Shown piece after piece: positions 19,806-31,095 of a stretch of 64,000 nt of DNA. The DNA comes from Gambelia wislizenii (Eukaryota > Chordata > Lepidosauria > Squamata > Crotaphytidae): assembly GCA_030847615.1 (NCBI GenBank), contig JAUMIR010000005.1, positions 57,749,001 through 57,813,000 on the forward strand. Reading direction: 5' to 3'. The position numbers were made by a program, and so were the translations under genes. The notes under the pieces are model-generated. The model saw nothing but the letters and a program-made list of their open reading frames with translations. It was not told the origin of the DNA and did no database searches. The first letter of the stretch is position 1. Every line of letters begins with the position of its first letter.

Positions 19806-20289
19806 CACAATTCAAAAAGGATATTGACAAATTGGAGCATGTCCAGAGAAGGGCAACTAAAATGGTGAAAGGTCTGGAAACGATGCCTTATGAGGAGAGA
19901 CTTAGGGAACTGGGTATGTTTAGCCTGGAAAAAAGACGGTTAAGAGGCGATATGATAGCTCTGTGTAAGTATTTGAAGGGGTGTCACACTGAGGATGGAT
20001 CAGGCTTGTTTTCTGCTGCTCCAGAGACTGGAACACAGAGCAATGGATGCAAGCTCCAGGAGCAGAGATTCCACCTCAACATTAGGAGGAACTTTTTGAC
20101 AGTAAGAGCTGTTCGGCAGTGGAACACACTCCCTCAGAGTGTGGTGGGGTCTCCTTCCTTGGAGGTCTTTAAACAGAGGCTGGATTGCCATCTGTCGGGG
20201 ATGCTTTGATCAAGATTTCCTGCGTGGCAGGGAGTTGGACTGGATGGCCCTCGTGGTCTCTTCCAACTCTACAATTCTATGATTCTATG
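19806..20289 (+). pseudogene. CR1 LINE 3' end (ORF2 C-terminus and tail)
   Basis: 5'-truncated CR1. The open stretch 19832-20209 reads [20 protein letters not shown] and continues to QRLDCHLSGML, the conserved CR1 C-terminus after the RT domain. It has no catalytic part. It ends in the CR1 hallmark octamer repeat (attctatg)n at 20274-20289 instead of poly-A. Very similar copies lie at 45641 and 54395. Confidence 0.9.
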
Positions 20290-21104
20290 TTGTGCTACTG
20301 ACCCTCAATAATAGCCACATAAGAACTAAGAAATATCCCTTCACAGCTTTCCTGCCTATTTTAAGATGTGACATGCATGTATTGATCAATGCATTCATTC
20401 ATTCATTCATTCATTAGGTCACACACATTGTATCAATAAATGCATGGCAGACTTTTCTTTTAGTCAGACCAATAATATAACTGTAAGATATAAGTGTTAA
20501 ACCAATGTTTAACTTTACAACTGAAACCTAAATCACATTTATTTCATTTGATTTCTATGAATTTACATTTTTTTTAGGAAGTCCTATGGAAATTTCTACT
20601 TTTGTACACATTTTAAAAATGTACGCATTTCTATAGACGATTCAAAACCAGATATTATCTCCTAAAGTAAAATGTTCCTGTGTATGCTTTACTTTATGTA
20701 TGCATTTTGGTGCACATTTTTTGAACTTCCATCAAAAACTCTAGAAAAGTGCATATATCTTTGTTTAGCCGTGCGTCTTGATGTGGTGAGTTTGGTTAAA
20801 ACAAGAAATGAATGAACTTCCCCCTTCCCATTCCTAAAGTTGGGTGTCCATATTACATGTTTGTATCTACATAAATTTCCTTCAAAAACAAAAACAAAAA
20901 GACTTCAGAAGAGGAGATGGTTGTACACACAACAGGGATGTCTCAAGTCATTTTATTCCCTAAGACAAAGGACAAGATGGCATTTTCCCACATTCACATA
21001 CTGGAATTGCATGGACTTGTATCTAAATCCTATTTTATCACTCTTAATGGGCAGTGTCCTCTGTGGGGTGGTCAAGTATCCTCTTTTACAGAGGGCAACG
21101 CTCT
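20290..21104. repeat. Unrecognised sequence with (ATTC)n microsatellite
   Basis: (ATTC)n occurs at about 20391-20416. The rest is AT-rich with no recognised feature. Confidence 0.6.
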
Positions 21105-21330
21105 ATATCAAGGATGGACACAGCATAGCCCATGTGCTGTATGTGACCCCTGGTCATTCAGGGTGACTTTTGCAGACCCTAAAGTCTCCCATGAATCCAC
21201 CAAGACCCCCACCCCCAATTTAAAAATGCATTTTACAGGGAAAAAATCACATACAAAGCACCTCAAACACATGAAAACATTCAAAAATACCTCACCCCAC
21301 CACCATCCCAAAGTTCTGTACTCCATTTTT
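21105..21330. mobile_element. Possible hAT-like MITE fragment
   Basis: 'agcccatgtgctgtatgtgacccctgg' type sequence and 'gtgacttttgcagaccct' resemble a common vertebrate short transposon whose ends carry 'gtggcccctgg'. The matching right end is not clear. Confidence 0.35.
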
Positions 21331-21693
21331 CTCTGCAGTTCCTCTTATAATATTGACAGGAATTGGTGGAATACCTCTTTCTGTCACCGTTTTGAAAGCG
21401 ACTGTAGGAAGAATGAAGGCATTTGAGCTTGTTGCATGGGTGGTTGGATGCAGCCCGCAAAGGAGGGTTGGGAGGGAAAAGTTGTTTCCTGGCCCCAAAG
21501 CAGCTGCTCTATATGAAAGGTTACCAAAGGACAGTCTACTTTGTGAAGGTGTCCTCTACTGGAAGGACTGTTCAGTACCAGTCTGAAAGTATTGGGAAGG
21601 AAGGGAATGGAGGACCTTGAAGTTGCCCATCCACAGTTAACACTTCAACAGCAGACTTAGTTGGCAAATGGGTTACTTTGTCAACAGTCTTTG
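21331..21693. other. No recognised feature
   Basis: About 0.36 kb. Overlapping short frames have no known domain. Confidence 0.4.
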
Positions 21694-21911
21694 GGGTCAT
21701 TTACACGACAAAATAAATCCTCAAAGAATGCGACAAGAAGCCTGATAGTTCCCACGCATTTCGAAGCAACAGCGCCCTTTTCAGAAGGAGGGGGTGCAAA
21801 AACCCCAAAAGTTGTGCAGTATCAGCTTTCGCTAGTTTTCCGCACTTTTTTTTATTAAGTTTGCGAAAATGCACATAATTTATCGTGGGAACTAACGATC
21901 GTGTAAACTGG
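21694..21911. mobile_element. Short MITE with inverted ends
   Basis: Left gggtcatttacacga and right tcgtgtaaactggcat are inverted copies sharing TTTACACGA. The 218-bp interior is CpG-rich and noncoding, with 'cagaaggagggggtgcaaaa', which resembles the left part of family A. It may be a relative of that family. Confidence 0.5.
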
Positions 21912-22716
21912 CATCTGCCTTTTCGAATTACTGTGAGCAGAGCTGAATCCTGATTGGTTGGAGTGACCATTCTGCTTTATTCGAATAGACTGAGGGGTTG
22001 GAGAGAAGAAATTCACCCTCCTTCTGCTTGCAACCCACTTTGGAAAACCGAGCCCTTCCTGTCTGTCTTTTGGGGTGGGGGTGGGGGGGTGGGAAGATGC
22101 TTCCCTGCTTCGCTGGTGTGTGGGTGGGTGTGTGGGTGTGTGGGTGTGCTGGGAAACAGCCGATCACATGTTCGTTCTTTTGTTTGTTTGTCCTTCCATT
22201 CACTTGCCTTTATTCAAGGCTTCGGAGGGAGGGAAAACAAATGAGGCAAGCCCTAGTTCTGTGGTGTGTGTTTGTGTGTGCATGCATGAAGGGAATCGAA
22301 GATCGCTCCACCATGCTTTTGCTTGTTCGTGCTTTCATTGACTCCTTTCTTTATAGAAGCCTTTCGGGGCTGGGGAAGACGGGGGGGGGGAGTTTGACAG
22401 ATCGCTTTTTCGATCCCTTGTTTGTTTGTCCTTTTTCTTTCCTCTCATTATTTATGGTCTCCATAACCCCCTCCTTGCTCCCTCCCCGCCTCCTGCCTGG
22501 CTTTAATCATCTGGAGGCAATTCCCCACCACCACCTTTGCCTGTGTGAATTAAGCAAAACAGAAAGTTGCTGGATCTGGCTTCATCATCTGAAAATGCCA
22601 GGCATCGTGTGATTTATGCACTCCTGGTGCGAAAGAACTGTAATCTGGAATCTGGCGAACTTTTTCATGTTGTGGAACCGGCCCCTTTCTCTCTTGGGTG
22701 AGAGACATTGAAATTA
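21912..22716. other. CpG-richer stretch, unassigned
   Basis: From about 21700 to 22560 CpG is clearly commoner than in the flanks (around 13 in 21960-22420 by eye). There is a G-rich run near 22070-22150 and Ts and Gs to 22400. Overlapping frames run through 21954-22612 but none shows a known domain. It could be an unmethylated regulatory region or a young GC-rich repeat. I cannot decide. Confidence 0.35.
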
Positions 22717-22927
22717 CAGTAGACCCCCTTATCTGCTGAGAACTGGTTCTGCCCCCCCGCCATGGATACTGAAAACCATGGATAATAGTGAATCCCATTG
22801 AAAATAATAGGACTTCTGGTTTAAAATACCATAGAGTTGTCTTGGAGGACCTAGAAAATGGCTAGATTGTGTCCTGTGGATAGTTGAATCAGTGGATAAT
22901 GAATCAGTGGATATGGGGATCCTACTG
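22717..22927. mobile_element. Tigger/pogo-like MITE with TA duplication
   Basis: Begins CAGTAGACCCCCTTATCTGC, and the other end read in reverse gives CAGTAGGATCCCC. TA flanks both ends (22715-22716, 22928-22929), the mark of Tc1/mariner-type insertion. Interior 'ccatggataat' and 'tggataatgaatc' resemble MER2-type remnants. Noncoding. Confidence 0.7.
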
Positions 22928-23930
22928 TATGTTTAAAAAAACCAGTTGTGATTTGGGTAAAAAAGAATCAATTTTGATTTTGCATTTGTACATATGAATT
23001 AGCATATGCTAATTTCTTCTTTTTTGGTGATACATAAGTGGCCAATCCAGTCTTCCACCACACCTGAAGGCATCAGGTTAAGCCAGTGTAGATCATATGC
23101 TACGTTTACAACTTCATTCTCAAACACCTGCCATCACTGCCTACCCGCCAGCACCTGCTGCGTGAGCCATCTGCCCCACTCTCCCTAATGGTAGGGCCAC
23201 CCCTAAAAGTAATGACCTGTCTTTGCTGTAACATGTGAAGTAATGCATGCTGCATACAGTATTTCAAGCTCACAGTAGGGGGAATTTTCTTAAAAGAAGT
23301 TGTCTAGATACACTGGGTACATCATAAAAACTGTCAGTTCTACTGTCTCTTCCAGAACGCCATGTAATTGCCTGTTGTTAAGGGAAAACAAACCACTTCT
23401 GAATTAATGTGCCAGAGAATGCTTGCTAAAATACAAATTCCCTTGTGTTTCCTAACACAAGAACTAATGCTACTTTTTTAAACAACTTTTTTTCTTGGTT
23501 GCTTTGACAAAAGGAAAGCAACTTGTACCAAAGTACAACTTGCAAATGTCTAACCCCACTAAGTAGGATTGGCCCTTCAAAACAAAAAGACACATCATCT
23601 GTGCATAACAAAAAGTGAAACACAGGTACCAGAACAAATAGGGGTGAATTTTTTTTTTTTTGTTTTAATGAGCCAACTGGAATCAATAAATACATTAATT
23701 TCAAATTTCAGTTCCATGTTAACCTGGAATTGGTCCAGTGGACCCAAAGTGGTTCTTATTTAGGGGCAGTAGGTCTAGCTGAGCCAGGGCTTTCAGGGTT
23801 GAAGCTCCAGGATTTTTTGATAAGCAGGAAGAATGACATCATCTGCAGCCTCCTTGAACTCCCTTGTTCCCTCTGAATTTAGCAGCAATCTCCACAGTCG
23901 CTATAAATGGATTTTACCAGCAACAACGTA
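22928..23930. other. No recognised feature
   Basis: About 1 kb of AT-rich sequence with a T run near 23650. Confidence 0.5.
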
Positions 23931-24162
23931 CAGTGGGCCCTTGGTATCTACTGGGGTTTGGTTCCAGGACCCCCCATGTATACCAAAATCTGTGTGTGTT
24001 CAAGTCCCATTATATACAGTGGCACAATAAAATGGAGTCCCTTATATAAAATGGCAAACAGCAAGGTTTTCTTTTTGGGTTTTTTTTTTTTAGTATTTTC
24101 AATATGTGGATGGTTGAATCTGTGGATAAAGAATTTGTGGATACGGAGGGCTGACTATACTG
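23931..24162. mobile_element. Tigger/MER2-like MITE
   Basis: Left cagtgggcccttggtatct. The right end in reverse complement gives cagtatagtcagccctccgt. The interior has 'ttggttccaggacccccca', 'ttatataaaatggca' and 'gtggatggttgaat', all typical of short Tigger-family derivatives. TA precedes the left end; the right flank is TT, so the duplication has decayed. Confidence 0.75.
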
Positions 24163-24342
24163 TTATGCACTGTGCCTTTCATAATCCAAATGGGTCTTGA
24201 GAATGATTGAAGCAGAACACATCAGCCATGAGACTTATTAAAGCAAGGATCCATGAAAAGTAATGGGTAAAGAGAGAAAACTGCATCATCCAAGGTCAAT
24301 TCTCTCCTCCACTGCAATCTTAGGTAAAGGCTCTACATACAT

Positions 24343-24866
24343 CAGCTTGTCTATATGAGTCAGAAAAAACAAACAAACAGAGTGCCTCTTAGTAATGGCA
24401 TTTCACTGCAGCAGCAACTTGTCTTTATGGTGTTTTTGCCGCCATAAGCTTTGCATGCTAGATCGCGGCCACCAGTGATTTACTCGTGTTTGTACTTTGC
24501 TGCCACCAAACTTAAAAAAAAAAATGTCCAGGATGCGCTAGAGTGATAGAGCAATTTTTCAATTAAACAGGACAGCAAACAAAACAAAATAACTTGCTAA
24601 GGTGAAAATCCAACATAGCGACAGCGGATGCTTGCCCTGTTAGCAAGCCCCACCCCCCACGCTCGCCATCACTTGTTCCTATGAGCAGGAATGCACACCC
24701 TCTCACTGTTTTTAAAAAAACTATGGGGAAAAGCTGCAAAGGCTTTTGTTTTTGCCAATTTGGGCCCCCCTCCCTCCAAAGACTGTGGGTTGATGCAAGA
24801 GCCCATTTAGACAGGACTATTTCCAGCGAAGTCCCTGAGGGGTATTTTCACAGTTTAGACAACCCC
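24343..24866 (-). mobile_element. 0.6-kb nonautonomous DNA transposon (family A)
   Basis: Minus-strand copy. Its start at 24866 reads ggggttgtctaaactgtgaa and its other end at 24343 shows cagcttgtctatatgag. Landmarks in family order include 'gggaggggggcccaaa', 'aagcctttgcagc'-like, 'ccaacat' and 'gagtaaatcac'. Noncoding. Confidence 0.75.
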
Positions 24867-26234
24867 TATGTTTCCCTTGGGCTGCCAGGGAGGTGTGTCA
24901 ATATAGCACACAGTTGCAAAATCTCAGTTGGATGGCTTCCATTTACGGTAGGTTCCTGGGGTGTCTGCAGGCATCTCACTTTGCCAATACAGAAAGTGCT
25001 TCCAGCTACCTTCCCCCATGAAAAGAAGAGGGGGGTAATAGAACAGATGAGACTTCACAAGTAAATTATTAGTGTCTTAATGCAACACAATATGAACCAA
25101 ACCAGGCTTCTCCGGATGGAACACTAGCTATAGACAACATTAGTTCAACAATGGTCTTCCCACATAGCAATGCCTTCTAGCAAATCAACTGGATATCAAA
25201 TGTAGAAAGTACAGTATATAACACTAGGCAGGCAGGCCACATTCCATGTCTTCTTTTTGCTTTCCTTCTTTGCACTTTTTGGTAGTGTCTGTTTTTCTTT
25301 AAGGACAAATAAACTGGAACCCAAGTAAGAGGGAGCAGACAAAAACAGTACCGTGCAGGGATGCAGGAGAGGCTGAACATGACAAAATGGGCAAGCCTCT
25401 AGAAGATTATGCTCAAACTGTGCCTCAAGGGAAAACAGAGCAATCATTATTTGAGTTTTGTAGATGAATCAAAGTTCTGAGAAAGCACACGACATTAAAA
25501 GCAGATAGGGTTAAACCTTTTCCCAAATACACTTGTGAAAACCAGGCTCCTTAATTTGTAGCACTGGCATCCCATCACAAAATATCAATTTTAAAAAGAG
25601 CAGCACAGCCCCCACATTCCCTTGTACTCACAAATCCATCTGGTGCTCTTCTGTTTTTATAAGAATATCTTTACTTGAATTGTGTCTTTTACCTAGATTT
25701 GCAGACAGTCATGGGTATACCAGACTGTTTTAAACCCTTTCTGCTTATTTTGTTCCCTTCTCATTTTCAGTTTATTTGAACAGTTTTTATTTCCATCTAA
25801 TTTAAATTGTTCTACAACCCTATGAAAATTATCAATACTGCTAACAGTTAAAAATCATAAGGTTTTAAACAACTAACCATCACTTTAAAATATTAGAATA
25901 GTAGAATACTGTATTAGCAGTAGTAGCAGCTATTAGAGCCACTTAAAACCTAAAATGCTACAATAACATATACTGTATTTACCAGAATGCCCAAAGCCCT
26001 GGCAAATTAAATGTTCACTTAGCACTTAAAAAAAGAAAAGAATTATGTCTAAATACACTGTGCCACCATGCAAAAGGCTATGCCTTATTTAGCTTAGTGA
26101 TGTGGGGAGCTGAAGATGAACTCAAGATCTGGCCAGATTCATGTGACCAAAATAAAATAAAATAAAATAAAAATTCTTGACCAATACACTGTTGCTCACT
26201 CATCTATGGACCTTAATGTTGAGCTCAAAACTAA
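24867..26234. other. No recognised feature
   Basis: About 1.4 kb of AT-rich sequence. (AAAAT)n occurs at 26148-26171. Confidence 0.5.
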
Positions 26235-26491
26235 GGGTTCATCCACATATAATTTATATCTGTTTAATACCACTTTAAATTCCATGGCTTCAGCCTATGG
26301 AATCCAGGATTTGTAGTTTGGGGAGAGATTTAGAATGCTCTGCTAGAGCATTCAAGTGGTGAAGTGGAATAGTTTTCCAGCAGAGTATTCTAAGCACCTT
26401 ACCAAGCTACAAATCTCAGGATTCCACAAAATTAAGCCATGATACTTAAAGTGGTGTCAGAATGTTGTAATTATCCAGTGAGGATACAGCC
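26235..26491. mobile_element. Palindromic MITE (family B)
   Basis: Left gggttcatccacatataatt faces right 'aattatccagtgaggatacagcc'. The arms continue inward: 'taccactttaaattccatggcttca' with 'ggaatccaggatttgtagtttgg' is mirrored by 'ctacaaatctcaggattcc' and 'ttaaagtggtgtca'. A second, more decayed copy is at 51765. Noncoding. Common in lizard genomes. Confidence 0.7.
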
Positions 26492-27930
26492 TGAATTTTA
26501 CTCCAAAGTAGACTGGAAGCCAGTACGATAGTTTCAACATTAAGATAGGAATTTGTTTACATTTTGGTCTGTAAACTGCAGGAAAGTAATGGAGTGATAG
26601 TCAAAGTGAACTAAACACAAGAGGCTCACAATTCTTTCATCTATCCAATATACATATAAAATGGGATTGAGTTCTCCTCCTGGGTGCATTGCCAGTTCAG
26701 GTGAGCCGGGCATTGAGAAGAGTACTTAGCACATTCGCCTGTGTGCTTCTTTTACAATTAATGAATGTTCCCATCAATGCTTTATATAGCAAACATGTGG
26801 AAGGAAACACATGAGTTATTTATCATCTCTATTTTGGCCCTCAACGGCATCCCTGCTACCCCTTGTGAAAGCATACAAAATATGTGTTTTAGTTCTAAAT
26901 GCATATGAAATTTTCACTAACAACACACAGATTATTGCAGAAACAAATGAAATAAATACATACAAAACTGACATGGACAGTGTGACCTGTGGCCTCAGCC
27001 AGTGACCTCTGATATGGGAACAGGAGTATAACAAGCCTGGCCATCTGTGAAGCATTACATGCTATGGGATCCTGGTGCTATATAATTGGTAACAAAATTG
27101 TTCCTCTTGCAATATGCCTCTTTTAATTTCAGAATGATTAAGTTATGCCACTATCCCCATATGAAACTTACCATGTTAATTCATTTTCAAAGAAAGCCCT
27201 TAGGATATATTGGTACAACAGGTGGTCTTTGAGTTTTGATAACAAAGCAATCTTCATGCTCTAGACTCTGGAGAGAGTTGGGCCTTTAGCCACAAGTCTA
27301 TTCCATATTTATACAAGAAATTTCCCCCTTGAAACTCTTCAGCTCTGTCACAATTTGCTTTCCGCATTGTTCAGTGACACTAAGAACTCCCTCCTCTACC
27401 AGAAACACAAAGATTTCAGAAATGGAATACCTTGTATGTTAGGAATGGTTGGATGCCAATATAGGTTTTCATACATTTGATGATTTCTGTGAGAGTCTGG
27501 GAAATGGGATGAAGAAAGGATTGAAACTAACAAAAAGACATCACTTTTGTTACTGTAATTCCACCATATATGTGAAAGCACCACAAAGAAACAAATATTT
27601 GTAGAATTGCATGGGTCATATTTACATACTTAGAAGGTCAAGTAGGTGTGAAAGGCCATATGGAACACTGTTAATAGTTCCCAAGATATCCTGTGTTATA
27701 AACTCCTCACAGTAGAATCATAGAATTGTAGAGGAATATCATATCTTCTTCTTTCCTGCCCCTTATCTTGTTTGGTTTTAAATATTTTATGTGGATATCA
27801 GTGGCCACTAGTGAATCAATATTTTGTTTCCTCCTTTTTTGGTACCACTATTGAGAGTATTGACCTAGAAGGGTAAAACAGTTAAAGTTCATGTCTCTCA
27901 TTCTTGGCAAGCACATTGATCAAGACAAAT
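26492..27930. other. No recognised feature
   Basis: About 1.4 kb. At 27715-27741 a tiny 'aatcatagaattgtagag' looks like the last bases of a minus-strand CR1. Nothing else is recognised. Confidence 0.45.
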
Positions 27931-28175
27931 CACTCTGGACTTGTTGTATGCCTTCAAATAATTTCCAACTTATAATGACCCTAAGGTGACCCTATCAAGG
28001 TTTTTCTTGGCAAGATTTGTTCAGAGGGGGCTTGCCATTGACTTCCTCTGAGAATGAGAGAGGGTGACTTGCCCAAGGTCACCTAGTGGATTTCCATGGC
28101 CTAGTGGGGATTTGAACACTGGACTTCCCAGTGTTCCAATCCAACATTCAAACCAGTACACCACACTGGCTCTCC
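27931..28175 (-). mobile_element. tRNA-derived SINE, Sauria type
   Basis: Left tail 'cttgttgtatgccttcaaa', body 'ggcaagatttgttcagagg', 'gggtgacttgcccaaggtca', 'ggatttgaacactgg', and head 'caccacactggctc' at the right. Nearly full length. Confidence 0.85.
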
Positions 28176-29545
28176 CACTCTGGACTACATCTTGCTAAAA
28201 TCAATAGGCATCTTCACATTCACCCCATCACTACTAGGATAGCTTATTTACAATTTTTGTGATGGAAAAGCTTAAACGTATCAACCACAACCTTAACATT
28301 TTAGATTATTTATATGTTTTAAATAGAGTTAATTAACACATCATAGTGTTTGTCCAAAAACAATAAGCTTAAAGATTGTTATCTAGCATCATGTCAAGCC
28401 ACGGTTAAGGGAGTAATAGTTACGGTAATTGCTCTGGGCAGAAAGGCTGCAACACCATGGACATGGAGTTGAAGCTGTGAGTAGACAAAAAAATGAATGA
28501 AGATAAGAAACTCTCAAGTGTGGCTTGCTCACTGCATGTCTGGAAACTTAAATTATAAAGCTGGGTTCTAAATTATCATTAGTTTAAACCATGGTTCAGC
28601 ATGATGTCTGCACTGGACCTCTGTCACCAACAAAGATTGTAAACAGCAACCAAGAGTTCAAGCAAGTGGTAAGGCATTTATTTCACAAAACAGGACTACA
28701 GAGACAACCAAAACCTTTGCTCAATCTAAAATGTAATCATAATATTTTTGGATTTGTTTAAAATAACCCAGTTCATAAGGTATCTAACTACATCTGAAAC
28801 CTGCAGCTTTTATGCTATAAAGGAAGGTATGATTTTCCACTAGCAGTAATGAAGAAGGCACCTGCTTAAATCACACTTGCTAGATGCTGAGTGTAAGAGA
28901 GGCTTGTTTTTGCTCTCTGCTGCTAACAATATCTGCTTGCCAACATGAGTTGTACCTTTTGAAACACTTCTTATAACTGTACAGCTACAAATATTCTGAC
29001 TTAGAAGTCAGTGCCATATGAAAGACTGACTTTCAAGTACACATTCTTCAGGATTTAGATACGGTACATGATACAGTACTTAAAACTTCAGTACCTAGCA
29101 ATGAATTAATGAGAATACATCTGATACTTTCTTCACTTTTTATTTGATCTATATGCTCCTATACATAGCTATTTTCTATGTGTACTTAGACATAACCCCC
29201 GTCCCTAAACAATCTTTGTTCTTGTTAAAGGATACTGCTTCACAGTTTTTGCCTTAAGGATTCAGAAGCTTTAGCCTAATTCCATCTATGCTTCAACCCA
29301 GTTGGTTCTATACCACTAGGTTAATGTTCAACAAGAGGATGGCTTGTGACATCTTTTATGTTACATGAGATAAAAGTGCACAGACTTTATCTCATCTGGC
29401 TCCTGTCTATATGAACCAATAATTTCATCTACGTGGACATATATGCCAAGTGTATCCAAGGTCTTCCTCCTTTTCCCACCTCTAAGTCCAGTCTATGCAT
29501 GTATCATGCACATTTTTTTCTAGAAAAAAAAATCTGGCAGAAGTT
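28176..29545. other. No recognised feature
   Basis: About 1.4 kb of AT-rich sequence without recognised genes or repeats. Confidence 0.5.
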
Positions 29546-29704
29546 GACCATAGAATCATGCTGAAGGACCTACAAATGCATAGAGAAATGTTCTCTCTAG
29601 GAATCTCTAGGTACTGCACTGTGACTCTATGGTCAAATTCCAGCTGAAACAGATCATAGAATCATACTGGAGGACCTATAAAATGCCTAGAGAAAACATA
29701 TCTG
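29546..29704. repeat. Two partial copies of a Tigger-like interior
   Basis: 'catagaatcatgctgaaggacctac' type sequence appears at 29551 and again, altered, at 29655 ('catagaatcatactggagga'). It resembles the interior of the MITE at 22717 ('cttggaggacctagaaaatgg'). Confidence 0.4.
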
Positions 29705-30246
29705 GGGATTGCCCACATAGTGAAAATACCCCTCACAGAATTCACACAGAAAACAATCTGTCTTAATGGGATCCTGCATTGTCTCATTGTATTGTGAAGG
29801 AGGGGGCCAAAAAGAGGAAAAACTACGCGAGAAAAGCCTTCACGGCTTTTTCTGACCAAAAAAACCTCCAGAGATATGCACATTTTTGCTTGTTAAGACA
29901 AGCGATTCAACATGAATGCAGGACACAGTGCAAACCTGATTGGCTGGATGAGTGCAGGGGGCGCGGCTGGGTTACAGTGCAAACGGCCACAGCCACCATG
30001 TTGGATTTTTTGCTTTAGCGAGTGATCACTAAGGGGCAAGGTAAAATATCGTTTGTGCGCACCATAGAAATAGGTTTTTAGAAAACAAGTTCAGCGGTGG
30101 CAGATTTAAAAACACGAGTAATCCACTTGCAGCTGCCATCTTGGCTACAGGCATGCAGGTTTATGGGGGCTGTAAAACCATTAAGATAGGTCACAGCTGC
30201 TGTGACTTGCTATTACTGTGGAACAGTCCATTTCCCCCCTTCATGT
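29705..30246 (+). mobile_element. 0.6-kb nonautonomous DNA transposon (family A)
   Basis: Starts gggattgcccacatagtgaa, with 'aggagggggccaaaaag', 'gagaaaagccttcacgg', 'gattggctggatgagtgcag', 'ccaccatgttggatttttt' and 'gtttgtgcgcacc' in family order. The right terminal repeat is lost at about 30246. Confidence 0.75.
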
Positions 30247-30312
30247 AGTAATCCACATATAATCAAATCCACAAATGCTTACCCTGCAAATGTGGAGGCA
30301 CGACTGTATATG
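30247..30312. mobile_element. Tigger-like end fragment
   Basis: 'gtggaggcacgactgtata' resembles the terminal repeat and TA of Tigger-type MITEs. Only one end is seen. Confidence 0.35.
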
Positions 30313-31095
30313 TTTGCCCAGCCACAGAGATCTTCTAAAGGGGACCTCCTCTTTGCCCAACCAGTGGAGACAGTAACTATGGGGAGACACAGGGAGGGCC
30401 TTTTTCATTGTGGCACCCTGATTACGGAATGCCCTGTCCTTCAAGGTCTAACTGGCACCAATGTTGATTTCATTTTGGAAATGTGACTAAATGCTAAGAA
30501 ATGACTCTTTACTAAAGTCTTAGGGATTCTAGCAATCTTGGTCTGAGTTTGTAAAAGAATATGGTTTAAACTGTTTAAAAGTTTTGATTTTTAAACATAT
30601 ATTAGACTTACAGGTTTTTCGTGGGCTGTGAGGCTGTGTCCTGGAAGAGTTTATTCTGATTTTGCCTGCATCTGTAGCTGGCATCTTCAGAGAATGGTGA
30701 CATGGGTGTGTGTGAGGTTTATATACTGTGCATCCCTGGTGGAGAGGATTATGCAAATGTGTTGTTGGATGTTTGTTGTTTGATCTTCAGGTGTGAGGAT
30801 ATGTGAGGAGGATTAGTGTCATTTAGTTAATAGTCCATTGTTTGCTGGAAAGCCCCCTGTCCCTGGGTGCCAGCCACAGATGCAGGCGAAACATCAGGAA
30901 TAAACTCTTCCAGAACATGGCCTCACAGCCCGGAAAACCCCCACGAAAAACCTATGGATGCCAGCTGTGAAAGACTTTGACTTCACATATGTTAGACTGT
31001 TTTAAATAATTTTAATTTGCCTTTTGTCTGTGTGTCACCCTGAGATCTTGTGATATATATTCTTATGAATATAAATATTTAAATAAGCAGACAAA
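30313..31095 (+). pseudogene. L2 LINE 3' end, interrupted by a Penelope-like fragment
   Basis: A weak C-terminal L2 reading (GRHREGLFHCGTLI, the place of GRAFSVVAPRLWN) lies near 30380-30440. A 3' UTR follows, split at 30608 and resuming at 30986, and it ends with 'caccctgagatcttgtgatatat' and AT-rich sequence near 31090, the usual lizard L2 ending. Highly decayed. No RT core. Confidence 0.6.
30609..30985. mobile_element. Penelope-like terminal fragment, foldback with spacer, 13-bp target duplication
   Basis: Left arm 30613-30694 and right arm 30868-30955 are inverted copies of the arm at 4389-4470, separated here by about 170 bp of unique sequence. After the right arm comes the same tail of about 35 bp ending 'gactttgacttca'. 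Flanks catatattagact (30596-30608) and catatgttagact (30986-30998) match at 12 of 13 positions. Both hammerhead cores are damaged: the left lacks bases in GAAAC, and the right has lost part of CUGANGA. Confidence 0.65.

Noticed and set aside
21954..22612. Overlapping open frames as a host exon
   Set aside because: Frames in several phases, low-complexity Gly/Val and Cys-rich translations from GT/GGG runs, no domain recognised.
30613..30955. Functional hammerheads in the 30.6-kb Penelope-like copy
   Set aside because: The left core lacks part of GAAAC and the right core lacks part of CUGANGA, so neither can fold a complete active centre.
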